Assembly: GCA_947172415.1 (NCBI GenBank)
Contig: OX359200.1
Location: 932,501 to 996,500 of the forward strand
Length of the DNA stretch: 64,000 nucleotides
DNA from: Chondrosia reniformis
Taxonomy: Eukaryota > Porifera > Demospongiae > Chondrillida > Chondrillidae
Reading direction: 5' to 3'
How positions within the stretch are numbered: the first letter of the stretch is position 1; every line of letters begins with the position of its first letter. The notes under the pieces are model-generated. The model saw nothing but the letters and a program-made list of their open reading frames with translations. It ran no database searches and was not told where the DNA came from. The position numbers and the translations under genes are program-made. Positions 50,190 through 63,160 of this stretch are shown one piece after another.

Positions 50190-53100
50190 CTAGTTTGTTT
50201 TGATAAGTTCTTCTCCACTCGGATGATCCTTCAGTTTCTCTCTGACTTGCATACACTGCTGATCCAAGGAGAGAGATTGTTTCTTGGCCGCAAGATCTGA
50301 AGTGATCTGCTCCAAATTCCTTTGGAGAGTTCCAAGTGTTTGCCTGTAGCAATTAGTAAGAGTAAGATACATATCATTAAATATTTAATAACTGACAAGA
50401 GGTTCCAAACAGCAAATTGTAACAGCAAACATTTTAACAATCCTACTTATTCAAAAGTATGAATTTATCAGCCATAATGTTATGCTATGCATACACACAC
50501 AAAACAGATATGTACATACTTCACATGCTACAGATGGTATCTCATAATTTGTGGACAGAAAATTAAAGACTTTTTTTAATAAAAAAAATGTTGGTCTCCT
50601 AAGCTATATATGTAGTCTATACAATTCTCTCACTCTGCCATCACAAGCTTTTCCTGAAGTAAGTGTTGGGACTCCTTAACCTGCCCCACCTCCTCAACCA
50701 GCTGATACTGAGGGGTGTCCCTGCAGAGCTCAACATTGGGTCTCTTTGTCCGCTCTTCCAACCTAGTATGGGCGACCTAATAGAGATGGACCACAGCTAT
50801 GTGTCAAGATCATGGATGATTACCTTCCACAGGATGACCCACACAGGTCAGGACTACGTACCTCCCCCAGGGTGGCCCACACAGGTCAGGACTACCTCCC
50901 CCAGGGTGGCCCACACAGGTCAGGACTACCTCCCCCAGGGTGGCCCACACAGGTCAGGACTACCTCCCCCAGGGTGGCCCACACAGGTCAGGACTACCTC
51001 CCCCAGAGTGGCCCACACAGGTCAGGACTACCTCCCCCAGAGTGGCCCACATAGGTCAGGACTACCTCCCCCAGGGTAGCTCACACAGGTCAGGACTACC
51101 TCCCCCAGGGTGGCCCACACAGGTCAGGACTACCTCCCCCAGGGTAGCTCACACAGGTCAGGACTACCTCCCCCAGGGTGGCCCACACAGGTCAGAACAG
51201 TCTTACCATAAGTGGTGGCACTTTGGCTGCTATGCATTCTTTCAGTCTGTCCACCTCCTTCTCCAGTGCAGCAATCTCACTCTCAGTATTGCCCTTCTGC
51301 CACTCCAGTTCCCTCACAGCCTGCTCAACCTCGTGCAAGCGCTTCCTGAAGGCATAGTTGGTGGCAGTCCATTGCGCCTCCAAATCACTAGTTGTCTGAG
51401 GAAGAGAAAAGTGTACTCATGTTAACAATAGGCTGCTACAAATATTGATCACTTTGACTGCTGGAAGTAGGTAGGCAGTATGCACACATATGGACATATG
51501 TATACGTATACAGTGTCCTTTATACATACGTATGAGACCTCAATGTCTCAAATATATTGCATCAATAGGACTTTAAACACATCGTTCTGCAACATTAGCC
51601 ATTCTCAGCACAAACAGAATACCAGCCTCCTCCAGTGACTCATATTGCTTACATACACTGTGGTCATGATCTATGACTCATCAACAGTAAACCATTCAAA
51701 GCCACACTTCTCCCGTGTTAAAAGTGATGTGTGTGCACCACCCAAACATTAGCTTACACATTATAGTAACAATGGCCAGTACGTAGTAACCACAGTGTAC
51801 CAATACATGCATCGCATGCCCTTCTAAATCAAGGATATATGAGCCGTACGAATGTACGAACATGTTAGTTTAGGTCCAGTGAATGAAATTATAATGTAAA
51901 TATATTGGGAATCAAATGTGTGGAGTAATTGATTGTAACATTGTGTGATTAAAAGAATACAAGATGAAGCTTAAAGATGTACAGACAAGTATATGGAATC
52001 GTTGAGGTATCAATGGCTTATGCATGTCACAATTATGGATACAGATAAAACTTGTAATTTCACATTCTTTAGACACACACATTCAATTTCTGATATACAG
52101 TAACTTACGTACATATCAAGCTTGTACTCTTTGTAAACATACGTACTTGTAAGATTGATTGGTTCATGGCCTCTCTCAGTCTCACAGACAGCTTCATCTC
52201 CGTTTCTGACTTGTCCTTGTTGTGAGAAGAGAAGGCTTCCCACGTGTCTGGATTCACAATGTTCCTCATGATGCGGGTCGGGTCCTTGTGGAGACCCAAC
52301 GTTCCAGAGCTGTTCTCCAACTCGTGGCAGTCTGTGTCCAAATTGAGTGCAGTAGTCTTGTCAGTTAGGTCAGCTGTGACCAACTGATGGATGTCTTGAA
52401 GCACACTGGACAGTGATACCCGGGAACAAGAATAATCTAACACACCATTTTTACATGCTAAGTACATCTACATAAGAGTAAAGGCCTAGTAAGAGCTTTG
52501 AACGAGGATACAAGAGTTTTCTCCTTCTCAACTGGGCCAAGTACAAGCGTAGTACGTATGTATGTACTTTCTTAGAAAAACATGACAATGCAAATTTTCA
52601 CATTTAAAAAGAGGGAAAAAGTGATTCACTGTTATAGCACAACATATTAATTGTCTTTGATAAATTTATTAATGACTTGACTTTTAGTCTGAAAAGAAAG
52701 ATTGGTAATAGGTATATACGTATATAGGTTTGGTATTGACCCTTAACTTGTTTACATTCCCGCCTAATGGCTTGAAAATTAGATAACATTTGACCCAGGC
52801 ACATCTGACTCCTACTCATGTCTTATCGTGGCTGTATATGGGTTTGAGAGATTAGGTAACTAATTAATCACAAGGTCACCAAAGTACATATTTTAATTAT
52901 TTCATGGGTCAAAGGTCAATAATTATTTCATAATTTCATGAAAATTGATGAAAAAAATAATTTTACAAGCTATCCTTTTTTACCTAGACCTAAAGTTAGA
53001 AATCAAAATAAATTTCATAAAGTACCATATATACACTGTACTTTATTATCCTATAATATCTATATACCATAGCAGCTTTGAAAATAACCCTCTCACCATA

Positions 53101-53587
53101 GCTGCTCATAAGATTCATTGAGCTTGTTCAGCAGTACGTTATTCGTACCCTCAATGATTTCGACTTCCTTTTGTAGTTGGACCTCGACCTCATCCCTCAC
53201 CAAATCATTGCCATCTCTCTCCTCGCGAAAGCCTTGACATTCAAAGGTAATATCCATTGGTACTTGCTTCGCTTCGAATGCCTTTTCAACGCATTCACGA
53301 GTCTTTTTCAAGTGTTCAATTTCGTTTTGCAGTTCTTCTTTAGTGCGGTTGAGAGTGTTGCGCCATAGGGTAATGTCTCCTATACGGTCCGCCAAATCGC
53401 TGCTGGTCGAGTGCTGTGTCCAAGCCGTTTTATTATCCGTCGTATTACGAAGAACGGTGCTTTGCTGACGAACTTGAACAGATGCGTCCATCTGTCGTTC
53501 TGCAGTGGACGACATGACCATGTTTGATGTCTTCCAGTCATTAACAGTAAATTTCGTTGGATTAGAGAAAGAACCGAAGGCTGCCAT
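50190..53587 (-). CDS. TEKT2: Tektin-2-like ciliary protein (411 aa, 5 exons)
   Basis: Filament protein inside axonemal doublet microtubules of motile cilia and flagella. Exons 53097-53587, 52147-52405, 51207-51395, 50634-50776, 50190-50343; 412 codons in frame, against about 430 aa in vertebrates. Coiled coil throughout. The tektin nonapeptide RPNVELCRD is intact at 325-333. LRNTTDNKTAWTQH, VPMDITFEC, QKEVEIIEG and YAFRKRLHEVEQAV align best with tektin-2. The start MAAFGSFSNPTKFTVNDW is the first ATG of exon 1. A consensus RFX X-box lies 15 bp upstream. An R1 fragment lies just before exon 2, and a 34-bp minisatellite occupies intron 3. Confidence 0.92.
50840..51198. repeat. 34-bp minisatellite in tektin intron 3
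   Basis: About 10 copies; unit contains CACACAGGTCAGGACTACCT and CCCCCAGGGTGGCC. It ends 9 bp from the donor of exon 3 (51207). Confidence 0.95.
52435..52545. mobile_element. Dispersed repeat R1 fragment in tektin intron 1
   Basis: TCTAACACACCATTTTTACA, then AAGGCCTAGTAAGAGCTTTG, GAGGATACAAGAG and CAACTGGGCCAAG. Confidence 0.7.
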
Positions 53588-53677
53588 TTTCTAAATGCTT
53601 TGTTTCTATGACAACCAAGTTTTCGGAAATAATTAATTTACTTCCGCTTAAAACCTCGTGACATTCAGGAAGAGAGG
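53588..53677. promoter_or_regulatory. Shared divergent promoter of tektin and secreted hydrolase gene, with RFX X-box
   Basis: 90 bp between start codons. GTTTCTATGACAAC at 53602-53615 matches every position of the X-box consensus RYYNYYATRRNRAC bound by RFX factors, which drive ciliary genes. It is nearly symmetric, so it could act on both genes. Confidence 0.75.
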
Positions 53678-56600
53678 ATGAGAGGTTTTACGATCGGACT
53701 GTTATTGGTCTCCCTACCCTTGTACTATGACGTTATGACAGAGGCTCAAAAGCCGGCCTGTGACCCGCTGATACCCGAGTACTGTCTGCTGCCTTTCCCC
53801 AGCTCGTACTACCTGGCACCGAACGAGTCAACAAAAACTGGATTCATGGTGCAGTTTCCACCAGAAGCCTTTCTTGTGAACTCGTTTGGGAAGGCGGTGA
53901 AACCCACTTACTGGAATACGTTTGGTATGCAAGTTAAGCGGACCAGCGACAATACACGCATACATGCGCATACACACATTATTTAAAAGTCATTGAGACA
54001 ATAAAATGTATTCATTTATATATAATTTCTCCTTTACATAATATAGCTCAGATATTGCAATATTGAGTAATAAATAGTTTTGAATATAATTTTATTATTA
54101 TTATTATTAATGTGCCCAAGGCATACAAAATCAAAATAAAAGAATGCCAACCAGTTGTGGTTGTGGGTCATAGGGCTGCACCTGGGCATGTATGAGACAT
54201 CACCACTTGCAAGGCTACCAGGCCATCCACCCAGATGCACAGCCTAATTTATAAGGTTATTTACCATACAATATATATATATATATATAAATAATAATAA
54301 TAAAGATTTCATTTATATCACATATAAACATGGAAGTATTATTTGACAGAATAATAATTAGTTGTTTTGACTAAGTAGAAAATGAAGCCAGGTAAAGTCT
54401 GATTTTTGTCCCTCTCTTGCTAAATCTGACTTCTTATCATACAAATTCTGATATTTTTTACACTGACTAGCTATACCAAGTTACACTTTATTATGTATAT
54501 AGTTGACATACATATGAGGCTAGGGAATATATAATTAGCATGTATTTTATGAAACATGTCTTTTTTAATCAATGCTATAAAAAGAAATTGGTGTAACATA
54601 TATTTCAATAATCTCTCTTGATATAGATGGTTTTAGTTTTTTTCCAATGATTCTGGCATATTTCCCAAATTTGAGTATTGAGAACTTTCCTCCTCATTGG
54701 AATATTGCACAATCTCTATCAGCTACTTCACCAAGTATTCTGTTAAATGCAGATTCAAGTAGGTTCACTTTTTAATTATGTGTGTGAAATCATGCTGTGT
54801 TGCAATACTGAAATATATGTCTTAACATAAAATATTATAACGAAATCACTTATAGTGAATGTTTCGGTATATACTAGTAATACTGAAGTACTTTGACAGC
54901 CTCAGCAAAAGTCGTATACTTTTATATTCATTCAATACAATCAAATATTCGAAGGACTTTTTGGACACCTTGAACTTCACTATAATGAGATTCCACACTG
55001 TACATAAAAATGAATGACCAGATCACAGACACTGCAAATCATTTATATATTAGGTACTACATTGGCACACTGGGGAGAGCTGGATGAAGCCTTAACAGTG
55101 AGTATATATCCATGGATACTTCTCTATCTCCATGGTTACATAGTAATGTTTTTGTATATTGCTGTATATTATAAAGAACTTGCTATTTTAGATGATGTCT
55201 AATGAAAAGGTTCTGATGGTTTGGCCTAGTTCTGCCCTTCAGGAAAATACAAATTATATTGTTGCTTTTAGAAACCTCAAAGATTCAAAGGGAAAAATTA
55301 TTAGTCCTTCACCTGGCTTTCGATGTCTGAGGTAAGCATATGTTGACATCCTCTGTAGCTACACATGTTAAATGTAAAGTGAAATAGAAAGAAATAACCT
55401 ACGTATGTAGGTATTTTATTTAACGTTTACTCACTATATTATATTGTAGTTCAAGTTAATTGTATTCATAGGTGACTAGGAAATGGTGGCTTAGATAATT
55501 CTTATATTGATTGTTATGTGTTATATGTGTACTATAACTATTGACCCTCTCTGGGTTTTTATTTATTGATTGCTCAAACTAATATATTGAATGTGGCTAG
55601 ATTCATCAACTCACCACAATCATTTTATGAACCTACAATTTAAGAACTGTGTAGCTATATCCTTTGTCATTAATCCCTGATGAAATTGCTACCGAAACGT
55701 TGGATGAAAATCAATTTCATTTGGCTAGCGATAGTTTGAATCTAAATCAAAACTAATATATTGTCAACTGCAGCTGTATGTTACTATTTGGAGCCCTAAA
55801 TTAATTATTATCAATTTTCATATAATTAGGTGACACTTTCATTTTATTTGTATAATAATTAAAACGTAATTGGGTGATTATAGTGAAAGTAGATGTATTT
55901 ATATGCAGATTTGAGACAAATTCTTTGTCACCTTTAGTCACATATAAGGGAGAGGTGAACCCGGGGGTATTTCCCCTCTATTGGTGCCTCTACCACTTGC
56001 AAGGTGTTATTGTTTAGTTTCCTAATCCCTGAGGTCCTAGACATATGACAGAATTCTTAGAATCTGATTAGAATTAGAACAGATTTACCTTCTTCAACTT
56101 CCTGTTGTTGAGAAGCCCAGATGTAACATATGTACAAACTGGATGATTTACTTAAAACTGAAAACTGACATATTCTTGCACTTTCACTAGTTATTTATTA
56201 TCACTGTCAGTATAGGATACATATTTAGTGACATTAGCCATGAACGTAACCAGAAACTGCCTACACCTAAGCCACTATATGTGTAGACACTAGTACAATA
56301 TGGCAACCATGTAGAAAGCATTTAGTTTCATTATAGAACAGAAATAATGCAATGCACACACGTATGCACATACCAAAGTCTACTGCAGGCCATGCTTACT
56401 GTTGGAATAGCAATAGACCTCATCTTTTCTGTTCTTTCTATACCATATTCAGGGATATGGAGCCGTGTAATGATAGTAGTCTGGAGAGCAGAAGAGGACA
56501 TTTTGAACAAATTTTCTCAAAATTGGAAAAAAATGGTAACAGTTTTTGAACTGCTGTCATTTGTAACTCCATCAACTATTTGGTTAGCTAGGGTTCAAAA

Positions 56601-59600
56601 GAGAAGAGCTACAGCTGGCATGGGATTTCCAGACTGCAAGCCGAGACTCCTTGACAGGGAGGTTGGTGTATGCTAGAGATGATGCAATGAGTCGAACCAG
56701 TCCAAATGGACCCAGTTACGTTGTTGACAAAGTGCAAGATAATTACAGTCAACATATATTCAGGTTTGGCATAATGAGTTGACTTGCAACAGAAAATTGT
56801 GTCCCAATACTGTGTATTCTTTTTGTGTATATAGGAAAATATCTGGCATTATGGATGTACCCTTTTACACAACTACTGCTTTACCTGGCTCGAAACTGGT
56901 ACTGGATTCAAATGGGTTACCCGTCTACCAGGGGAAAGCCCCTGCAACATTCCTTGTTAGTAGTACATCTATTGTACAGCACCTGCCCAATTAAACATGA
57001 AGTATCTTGGAGACCAAAATATGAAGCACTAGTTCGTACATGTACAACTTTCCTAAGCTGTGGGAGTTTAAAGAATAAATATATATGTAGCAATTGCATG
57101 CTTAATTCATCTTCTCAATCTCTACTGCATTATCAAGAGCTGTTTCTCTATTAACTGTTCTTAAAGAAGTTTACTGATTGTTTAAGATTAATACATAATT
57201 TGACAGTGAAGAACGAATGATATAATTTCTGAAGTAATCTTTGATCTTCCACATGAAGAAATTCCTAGAGTGTTACATTCTTTGTGATATAATGTTGAGC
57301 TAACTGTTTGTTTTTGTCACGCAAGCACCGTTACATTGGCAATCTTTCCAGAATACCGCAATTCTTTGTCGTGAGGCTAGACTGATCAATGTTTACATCA
57401 CTCTAATTTACCGGTGTGATAGTGCTTGCTAATGTCTTATTAGGAAGGACAGCCTCTTTAGGAAATCAACTAACCAAACCTCATTAGAGTATGATAATAT
57501 TTGTTTCTATTAATTTTCATCTAAGGTGCTGGTACCCCAAAGCCTGGCTAATGGCACCATTAAGCCTACCCATGCTTCAGTTGTTCAGTATGGCCACGGC
57601 CTCTTTGGAAGTCAGGTAATGCTCACTCAAATGATCTCTTGTTTTCACATTTTTCAATTTCCAGACTACTTGTGCAATTGTATACTTTTAAATTGGTATT
57701 GTAATCTATTATGCATGATGCTTCAGAGATTTTGTAATAGCTGTTTGATTGAAATATTTAATACATTTATTTATTTAAATTTTATAGAATAGACTTTATC
57801 TTATAAGTTGTTGCATAAACATTTAGCAAACTTTCTTAGTAAGCCATACTTCAGAAAACTAATATATTAGATGTTATAAGAATTTGCTACTTTGTTATAA
57901 ATTTGTGTAAATTTAGGAGGAAGTTGAGAGTGGCTACATTCAGGAATTAGCAGATCGCTATGGTTACGTCATGATTGCTTGTGACTGGTGGGGAATGTCA
58001 AAATATGATGTTGCGTCAGTTGTTGAAATGCTAATCACTGACGTGTCAGACTTTGTGATCGTTCCAGACCGCCTTACACAAGGAATGATTAATGCCCTTT
58101 TATTAATGAGACTCATGAAGGTTTGTGTTCCCGTTCAACTTATCTCTGTCACTTTAGAGATTGAGGTATCTCTTCATTTTTGTTCTTTATAATACCAAAT
58201 TTCAAAGAGGAAGTTTGCAACTGACTCGTCTGTTGTGTTTGATGGTGTATCAGTTATTAATCCAAGTTCTACATATTACTATGGCAACTCCCAAGGTGGC
58301 ATCCTAGGAGAAGTGTATATGGCAGCTTCACAGGATGTTGTGAGGGGTAAGGCGCTTGCAATGAGTAGAACCCTTCAATTATGACTAATGTGCACACTTC
58401 TGTCAGGTAACCTAGGTGTTGCTGGTGGTCCATATGGTATTCTTTTACCGAGAAGCATCGATTTTTCTGAGTAAGGAACTGTTTTTTTGGAACTGTATAA
58501 TGTTTATTGGAACTATTGTGAGAAATTTAAAGTGATATCTGAGTTTTAAATGTTGATAGTAGTTGATGCATACAATAAGAGAAAGTTTTAAAAAAGAAGG
58601 ATAAGTTGAATACTTTCATTTTGATTTTTAACTTACAGTAAAAGAAGAATATTTTCTTTCCATTTAAAGATCTTTATTTTCTACAAGTGGCTCACTGGAA
58701 AAATGTATATTACATTACATTGACTGGTGTACATGTAAAATGTTTATCTGTCCTAAATGCAGACTGTCTTGATCCTCTAGTTATAGGTATCTGTCCTATA
58801 TACAGACTGTCTTGATCCTGTAGTTATAGGTATCTGTCCTATATACAGACTGTCTTGATCCTGTAGTTATAGGTATCTGTCCTATATACAGACTGTCTTG
58901 ATCCTGTAGTTATAGGTATCTGTCCTATATACAGACTGTCTTGATCCTGTAGGTACGAGGTTGGTCTGAGAATACTCTTTCCGGATCCAGCCAATTATAC
59001 TACAATGCTAGCATTAATGAATATGATTTGGAGCAGGTATGTACGTATAAATGCCATATTTTACATCTAATTCACAGCACTTAGCCACTCCTTTATTCTC
59101 CATTTCCAGACCTCAACTGCCTCCATATTGTTATCACTTCTATATAGCACTGTCTATGTACTCTCAGCAATTCACTGCTATGTATATAGTGAATGTACCA
59201 TACGTACCTTTAACACCTTTAGTAGATAATGATTTCTGTAGTTACTGTTATTACTGTTATTATTTCTCTTTTATATTTGGGAAACTGAAGATTGGAGCCA
59301 AATGCTTACATGAGTAGCATTACAGAAAATCCACTTCCAAACACACCATCTCATCGGGTAAGCATGCACCTTCCTGGGCAAGAGGGCTACCCCACGGGGC
59401 AAGAGGGCTACCCCACAGGCAAGAGGGCTACCTTCCTGGGCAAGAGGGCTACCCCACGGGCAAGAGGGCTACCCTACTGAGTTAAAGGGATCCCCCATTG
59501 GATATGAGGGCTACCTTATTAGGTAAAACTTATTTGAAGGATAATTACAAAGAATTTTGTGACATTCACTGAATTATGTATGTAGAGTAGACACAAGATA

Positions 59601-61078
59601 TGTTGACAAGAAAGGTCTAAGTGTAGCATGCTAATTTAAATTGATAGTGTAACAGTCCTGGTAGTATGTTATTCTTTCATTTTGCCAAATCATTTTCCTA
59701 CTCCAGATTCTGTATCAGTGTGTTTTAGGAGATGCACAGGTCAACATTATTGTGAGTTGTTGATTTTCAGTTTTCCTTCATATTTGTATGCATCATGCCA
59801 TTAATGTGCAGAATTCCATCTTATAAACCCCCGTGAGTATGCTCACCTGACTCAAATGATAGGCCACCAATCCGCAGTGTGTTAGCTTTGTGGATTGACT
59901 GATTTCTTGTATTTCATTTGTGATATCATCATTATATCTGTACTTTGTTTCTTTATATTATCACTCAAGTATGTTTTTAAGTGGCTTAATTAGAAGTTTT
60001 GAAAACTTTGTATTTTAGTAGAAAACAAGACCTACCAATTGTGTTACTAAATCTTAGGGTACCTACAATATTGCCCGTTCAGTTGGCGCAAGCATCTTTT
60101 CTAGCAATGTGATTGGTTGCTATGAGTTGCAGAACAAGAGTCTAGTTTGTGACCGGATGTATGGTTTTAATCAGCTTAATGATTCGGTTGTTGCCACTCA
60201 AAGTTCAGTCATGATGACATTTGACTGTGGAGCACCTCCTGAGCCAGCTGTAAGTCTTTAAGCACTCTCTGCATGAGCTCTAGCATGGGCGTCTAGGTGA
60301 CAAGATATTCATTTATTTGCACATGGAGCCAAGGAAGTTCATGTAACACAGGAAATGCTATTGTAGTATTCAATCTCTTGTCCTAACTAATTAGATGGGC
60401 TCCGTGGGAGTGAAGAGGGTGCACATGGGAGTGGGAGTGGTGAGGGTGGGAGTGGGAGTGGTGAGGGTGGGAGTGGGTGTGGTGAGGGTGGGAGTGGGAG
60501 TGGTGAGGGTGGGAGTGGGAGTGGTGAGGGTGGGAGTGGGTGTGGTGAGGGTGGGAGTGGGTGTGGTGAGGGTGGGAGTGGGAGTGGTGAGGGTGGGAGT
60601 GGGAGTGGTGAGGGTGGGAGTGGGAGTGGTGGGAGTGGGAGTGGTGAGGGTGGGAGTGGGAGTGGAAGTGGTAGTAGAGAGGGTGAGAGTGGTAGTAGAG
60701 AAATTGGAAGTGGTAGTAGAGAGGGTGAGAGTGGTAGTAGAGTGACTAGGTTGCAGTAAAACTGACAGATGAGAACTTTAAATCTAGACTTATGAAGGTG
60801 TATGTTGGAAAGAAGTAATTGGTGGTTATATCTCAGTCTGATCTATTTGTTACTAGATTAATGTACACCCAGATCCCAAATACGACACTCATGAATTAGC
60901 AAGGAGAGTGTTTATAGCTCAAGAACAAATGGTGAGATTAAGATGTGGCAAAACGGATGCTAAATTTTTGTCCTTTTGATATTCTATAATATCATCATTG
61001 TAGCACCTATTTTTTCAAAGTGGAGACATTAAGAATTTGTGTGGTGGTGCTTGTAAAGGCTTGTGTAAAGTTAACTGA
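53678..61078 (+). CDS. Secreted alpha/beta-hydrolase-like protein, bacterial-type (657 aa, 17 exons)
   Basis: Exons 53678-53924, 54627-54758, 55054-55097, 55192-55331, 56453-56535, 56592-56763, 56835-56955, 57526-57615, 57917-58120, 58208-58346, 58407-58470, 58953-59036, 59291-59357, 59707-59751, 60058-60249, 60857-60931, 61004-61078 give 658 codons in frame. A signal peptide (FTIGLLLVSLPLYYDVMT) precedes CDPLIPEYCLLPFPSSYYL. YGHGLFGS (335-342) resembles an oxyanion-hole HG motif, and GNSQGG places a nucleophile at Ser439 (GxSxG). Later blocks: LRILFPDPANYTTM, VLGDAQVN, NIARSVGASIF, NVHPDPKYD, and a Cys-rich end GGACKGLC. From memory the layout matches large uncharacterised secreted proteins of myxobacteria and other bacteria; substrate unknown. 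It is properly spliced, so not contamination. Confidence 0.85.
58748..58952. repeat. 43-bp minisatellite duplicating the exon 12 acceptor of the hydrolase gene, 5 copies
   Basis: Each unit includes CTTGATCCTGTAG, the 3' splice site used for exon 12 (TGTAG/GTACG). The last copy is the real acceptor. The first copy is diverged (CCTCTAG). Confidence 0.9.
59362..59475. repeat. 20-bp tandem repeat in hydrolase intron 13
   Basis: Unit GGGCAAGAGGGCTACCCCAC, about 5 copies, starting a few bases after the donor of exon 13. Confidence 0.9.
60408..60745. repeat. G/T-rich minisatellite in hydrolase intron 15
   Basis: Unit GTGGTGAGGGTGGGAGTGGG, about 13 copies, decaying to GGTAGTAGAGAGGGTGAGAG at the right. 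The Gly/Val-rich frame across it is an artefact. Confidence 0.9.
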
Positions 61079-61671
61079 AATTTTAGCTATCAGACAAAAT
61101 GATGTAATAAGGCATGTGATTGGTGAAATACTAAGTATCAGCCAATAGTCCATGCCTCTTCACTCAAGTTTCCTGTTAACATTAATTTAATGACTTCAAT
61201 ATGCAGCATGTGTGTGTGATTATAGTATACAAGGTGACACAAGTCGTATCTTTCGTTTCAAGTCGTATCATATACAGTGCATCTGTTGCTATCAACGAAA
61301 ATGAGAGTAAAACTTACATTTTTTAAAGTATGTGTGCAATACATACCAATAAGAACATGCCCATATGATTTTGGTTCATATATAAAAAGATGCACAGCGT
61401 ACATTAAGTGTACTACATTTGTTTTCAAATTATAATGGATTAAAAAACTTCATAACACTGTTCAAAGTTACATGTGAAAAAGTTTTGTCATTGGTAAGTA
61501 TATAAAATGAAATGGGAAAAAAAACAAAATTAATGCAAATTGGAGAGAGAAGCATACAGTCAGTTGACTTACTCTTGCTCCAAAACGAATTAGATTAAAT
61601 ACTTTATACGTAAACAAGGGTATTGCTTTATAGACTGCATGTTCCTGCGTGCCTTACGGTGGGGTAGTGTA
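61079..61671. other. Convergent intergenic region between hydrolase and forkhead genes
   Basis: 593 bp of AT-rich sequence holding both 3' ends; nothing else recognised. Confidence 0.5.
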
Positions 61672-62634
61672 TCAGTGAATCGATTGCTGCCAGATGCAAC
61701 TAGAAGTAGGTGGAAATGGCTGAGATGAAGAAGGATGTAAAAATGGTTTCGTTCCTTCAACGAGCTGCCCCCCAATAAATGTACATGTAGCATTCTGTGG
61801 ATAGGTAAAAGAATTGGGTTGAGGGTACGGGTTGATCACCGAGTGTCTATGACTGTGTTCTATTAGCGGGCCGGGAGTAGGAAAACATTGGAATGGAGCT
61901 GTTTGGAGCGGTGCGTTTGGAAAGCCTTGAGTTGTGGGTCCAAGCACTGGTTGGTAAGTTTGCATATCCGCAGTCCAGTTCCCCATTCCAGTCCGTACAA
62001 AGGGCGTTTGAGGATAGCCGTACGAATAAGGAGGGCCCTTCTTGACTGGGCGACGCCTTCTTCTTCTGTAGTTTCCTTCTTCGAACATAACTTCGTGATG
62101 ACTATCTAACATCCAGTAGTGGCTCTTTCCATTCTTACCTCCCTTAATTGGCAGCTTCATGAAGCACTCGTGTAAGGAAAGGTTGTGACGAATACTGTTT
62201 TTCCATCCTTGATTTTCTCGCTCGCGATAATATGGAAAGTTTTCAGTAATGAAATCGTATATTCCGTTCAGGGTGAGTCGCTTCTCTTGGGAGCTCTGAA
62301 TAGCCATTGAAATTAAAGCTACGTAGGAATACGGCGGCTTTACACTACTAGATTTTATCGAGCCGTCCTCAGGAAATTTGATATCTCCCGCCTTGACGGT
62401 TGGAACTGGTACCGGCGAGCTCTTCTTGCAATTCATCGTCCGCTCCAAGGCTAGCTGAAACTCCTGTTCGTTAACAACGTTAGGGGTGCTGTTGGTGGTA
62501 CATGCATACATATCCATGGAAGCTTCGCTGACTTCTCCTGAAGAGTCTGCACTACCGTTTTGTGGACTCAAGACGCTGAGGAGATACGGCATTAGTACTA
62601 CGCTAATTGCAAAGGCTTTTAAAATAGCAGCCAA
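61672..62634 (-). CDS. Forkhead-box transcription factor, FoxL2/FoxF-like
   Basis: Nuclear winged-helix transcription factor. A single exon encodes up to 320 aa, with the forkhead domain at about 99-190: [34 protein letters not shown], then [27 protein letters not shown], and a basic wing [23 protein letters not shown] after FEEG is characteristic of FoxL2 and neighbours; [12 protein letters not shown] is closer to FoxF, so the class is not settled. The C-terminal third is Pro/Gln/Tyr-rich with no known repressor motif. Start uncertain: the first ATG gives a strange hydrophobic leader ([19 protein letters not shown]); ATGs at 62592 and 62517 (MDMYACTT) are alternatives, the latter giving 281 aa and the most usual forkhead N-terminus. 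The frame stays open upstream to about 62693. Confidence 0.88.
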   Translation of the reverse strand: MAAILKAFAISVVLMPYLLSVLSPQNGSADSSGEVSEASMDMYACTTNSTPNVVNEQEFQLALERTMNCKKSSPVPVPTVKAGDIKFPEDGSIKSSSVKPPYSYVALISMAIQSSQEKRLTLNGIYDFITENFPYYRERENQGWKNSIRHNLSLHECFMKLPIKGGKNGKSHYWMLDSHHEVMFEEGNYRRRRRRPVKKGPPYSYGYPQTPFVRTGMGNWTADMQTYQPVLGPTTQGFPNAPLQTAPFQCFPTPGPLIEHSHRHSVINPYPQPNSFTYPQNATCTFIGGQLVEGTKPFLHPSSSQPFPPTSSCIWQQSIH

Positions 62635-62888
62635 GTATAGTTCTTTCTTAAAAGTATTCCAGGTCGAGTATCCTTTTCTGCAATTTGCAGATTGCGCATA
62701 GATTCACTGTTTATATAGCTGTTGTATTGCGTAATAAAAATAGCTATAAGGGGCAATGTTAAACATGGAAATTAAAAATATCAGTTAGTTGTTAAAGTAA
62801 CATCGTACCGGCGTTTCCTCTAAAGCTACAACAAGAAAATCATATTTGTAATTATGCCAGATACATTTATTGATTCAAATTACTTTTA

Positions 62889-62968
62889 AACAAACTGTGA
62901 CTTACTATCAAGAAATATTCCATCAAAACAGGAAATAATCCATTCACAAACTGTTCTACTCTCCATTC
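62889..62968 (-). other. Exon-like segment upstream of the forkhead gene
   Basis: Acceptor TTTTTAG, then an ATG-containing frame MESRTVCEWIISCFDGIFLD, then donor GTAAGT. Joined to an acceptor near 62690 it would run in frame into the hydrophobic leader of the forkhead frame. This may be a 5' exon of that gene or chance; no homology recognised. Confidence 0.25.
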
Positions 62969-63160
62969 TAAAAATAGGTATTACACAGTTTGATATACTA
63001 CATGTACCATTGATTGGGCATAATAGTAAGTCTAATATCCTTAGTAACTTTGAAGAAAAGCAATAATGTATTAATGTATTCCGGAGAAGTATTATCTAAA
63101 CTTAAGATCTCTTAAGATGGTTGATCATAAATAAGTCTGTTCTCATAATGGTGATTCCCC

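Noticed and set aside
60395..60745. Val-Gly repeat protein
   Set aside because: Frame across a G/T-rich minisatellite in an intron of the hydrolase gene.
53678..61078. Bacterial contamination
   Set aside because: Although the protein looks bacterial, the coding sequence is interrupted by 16 GT-AG introns and shares a promoter with tektin.
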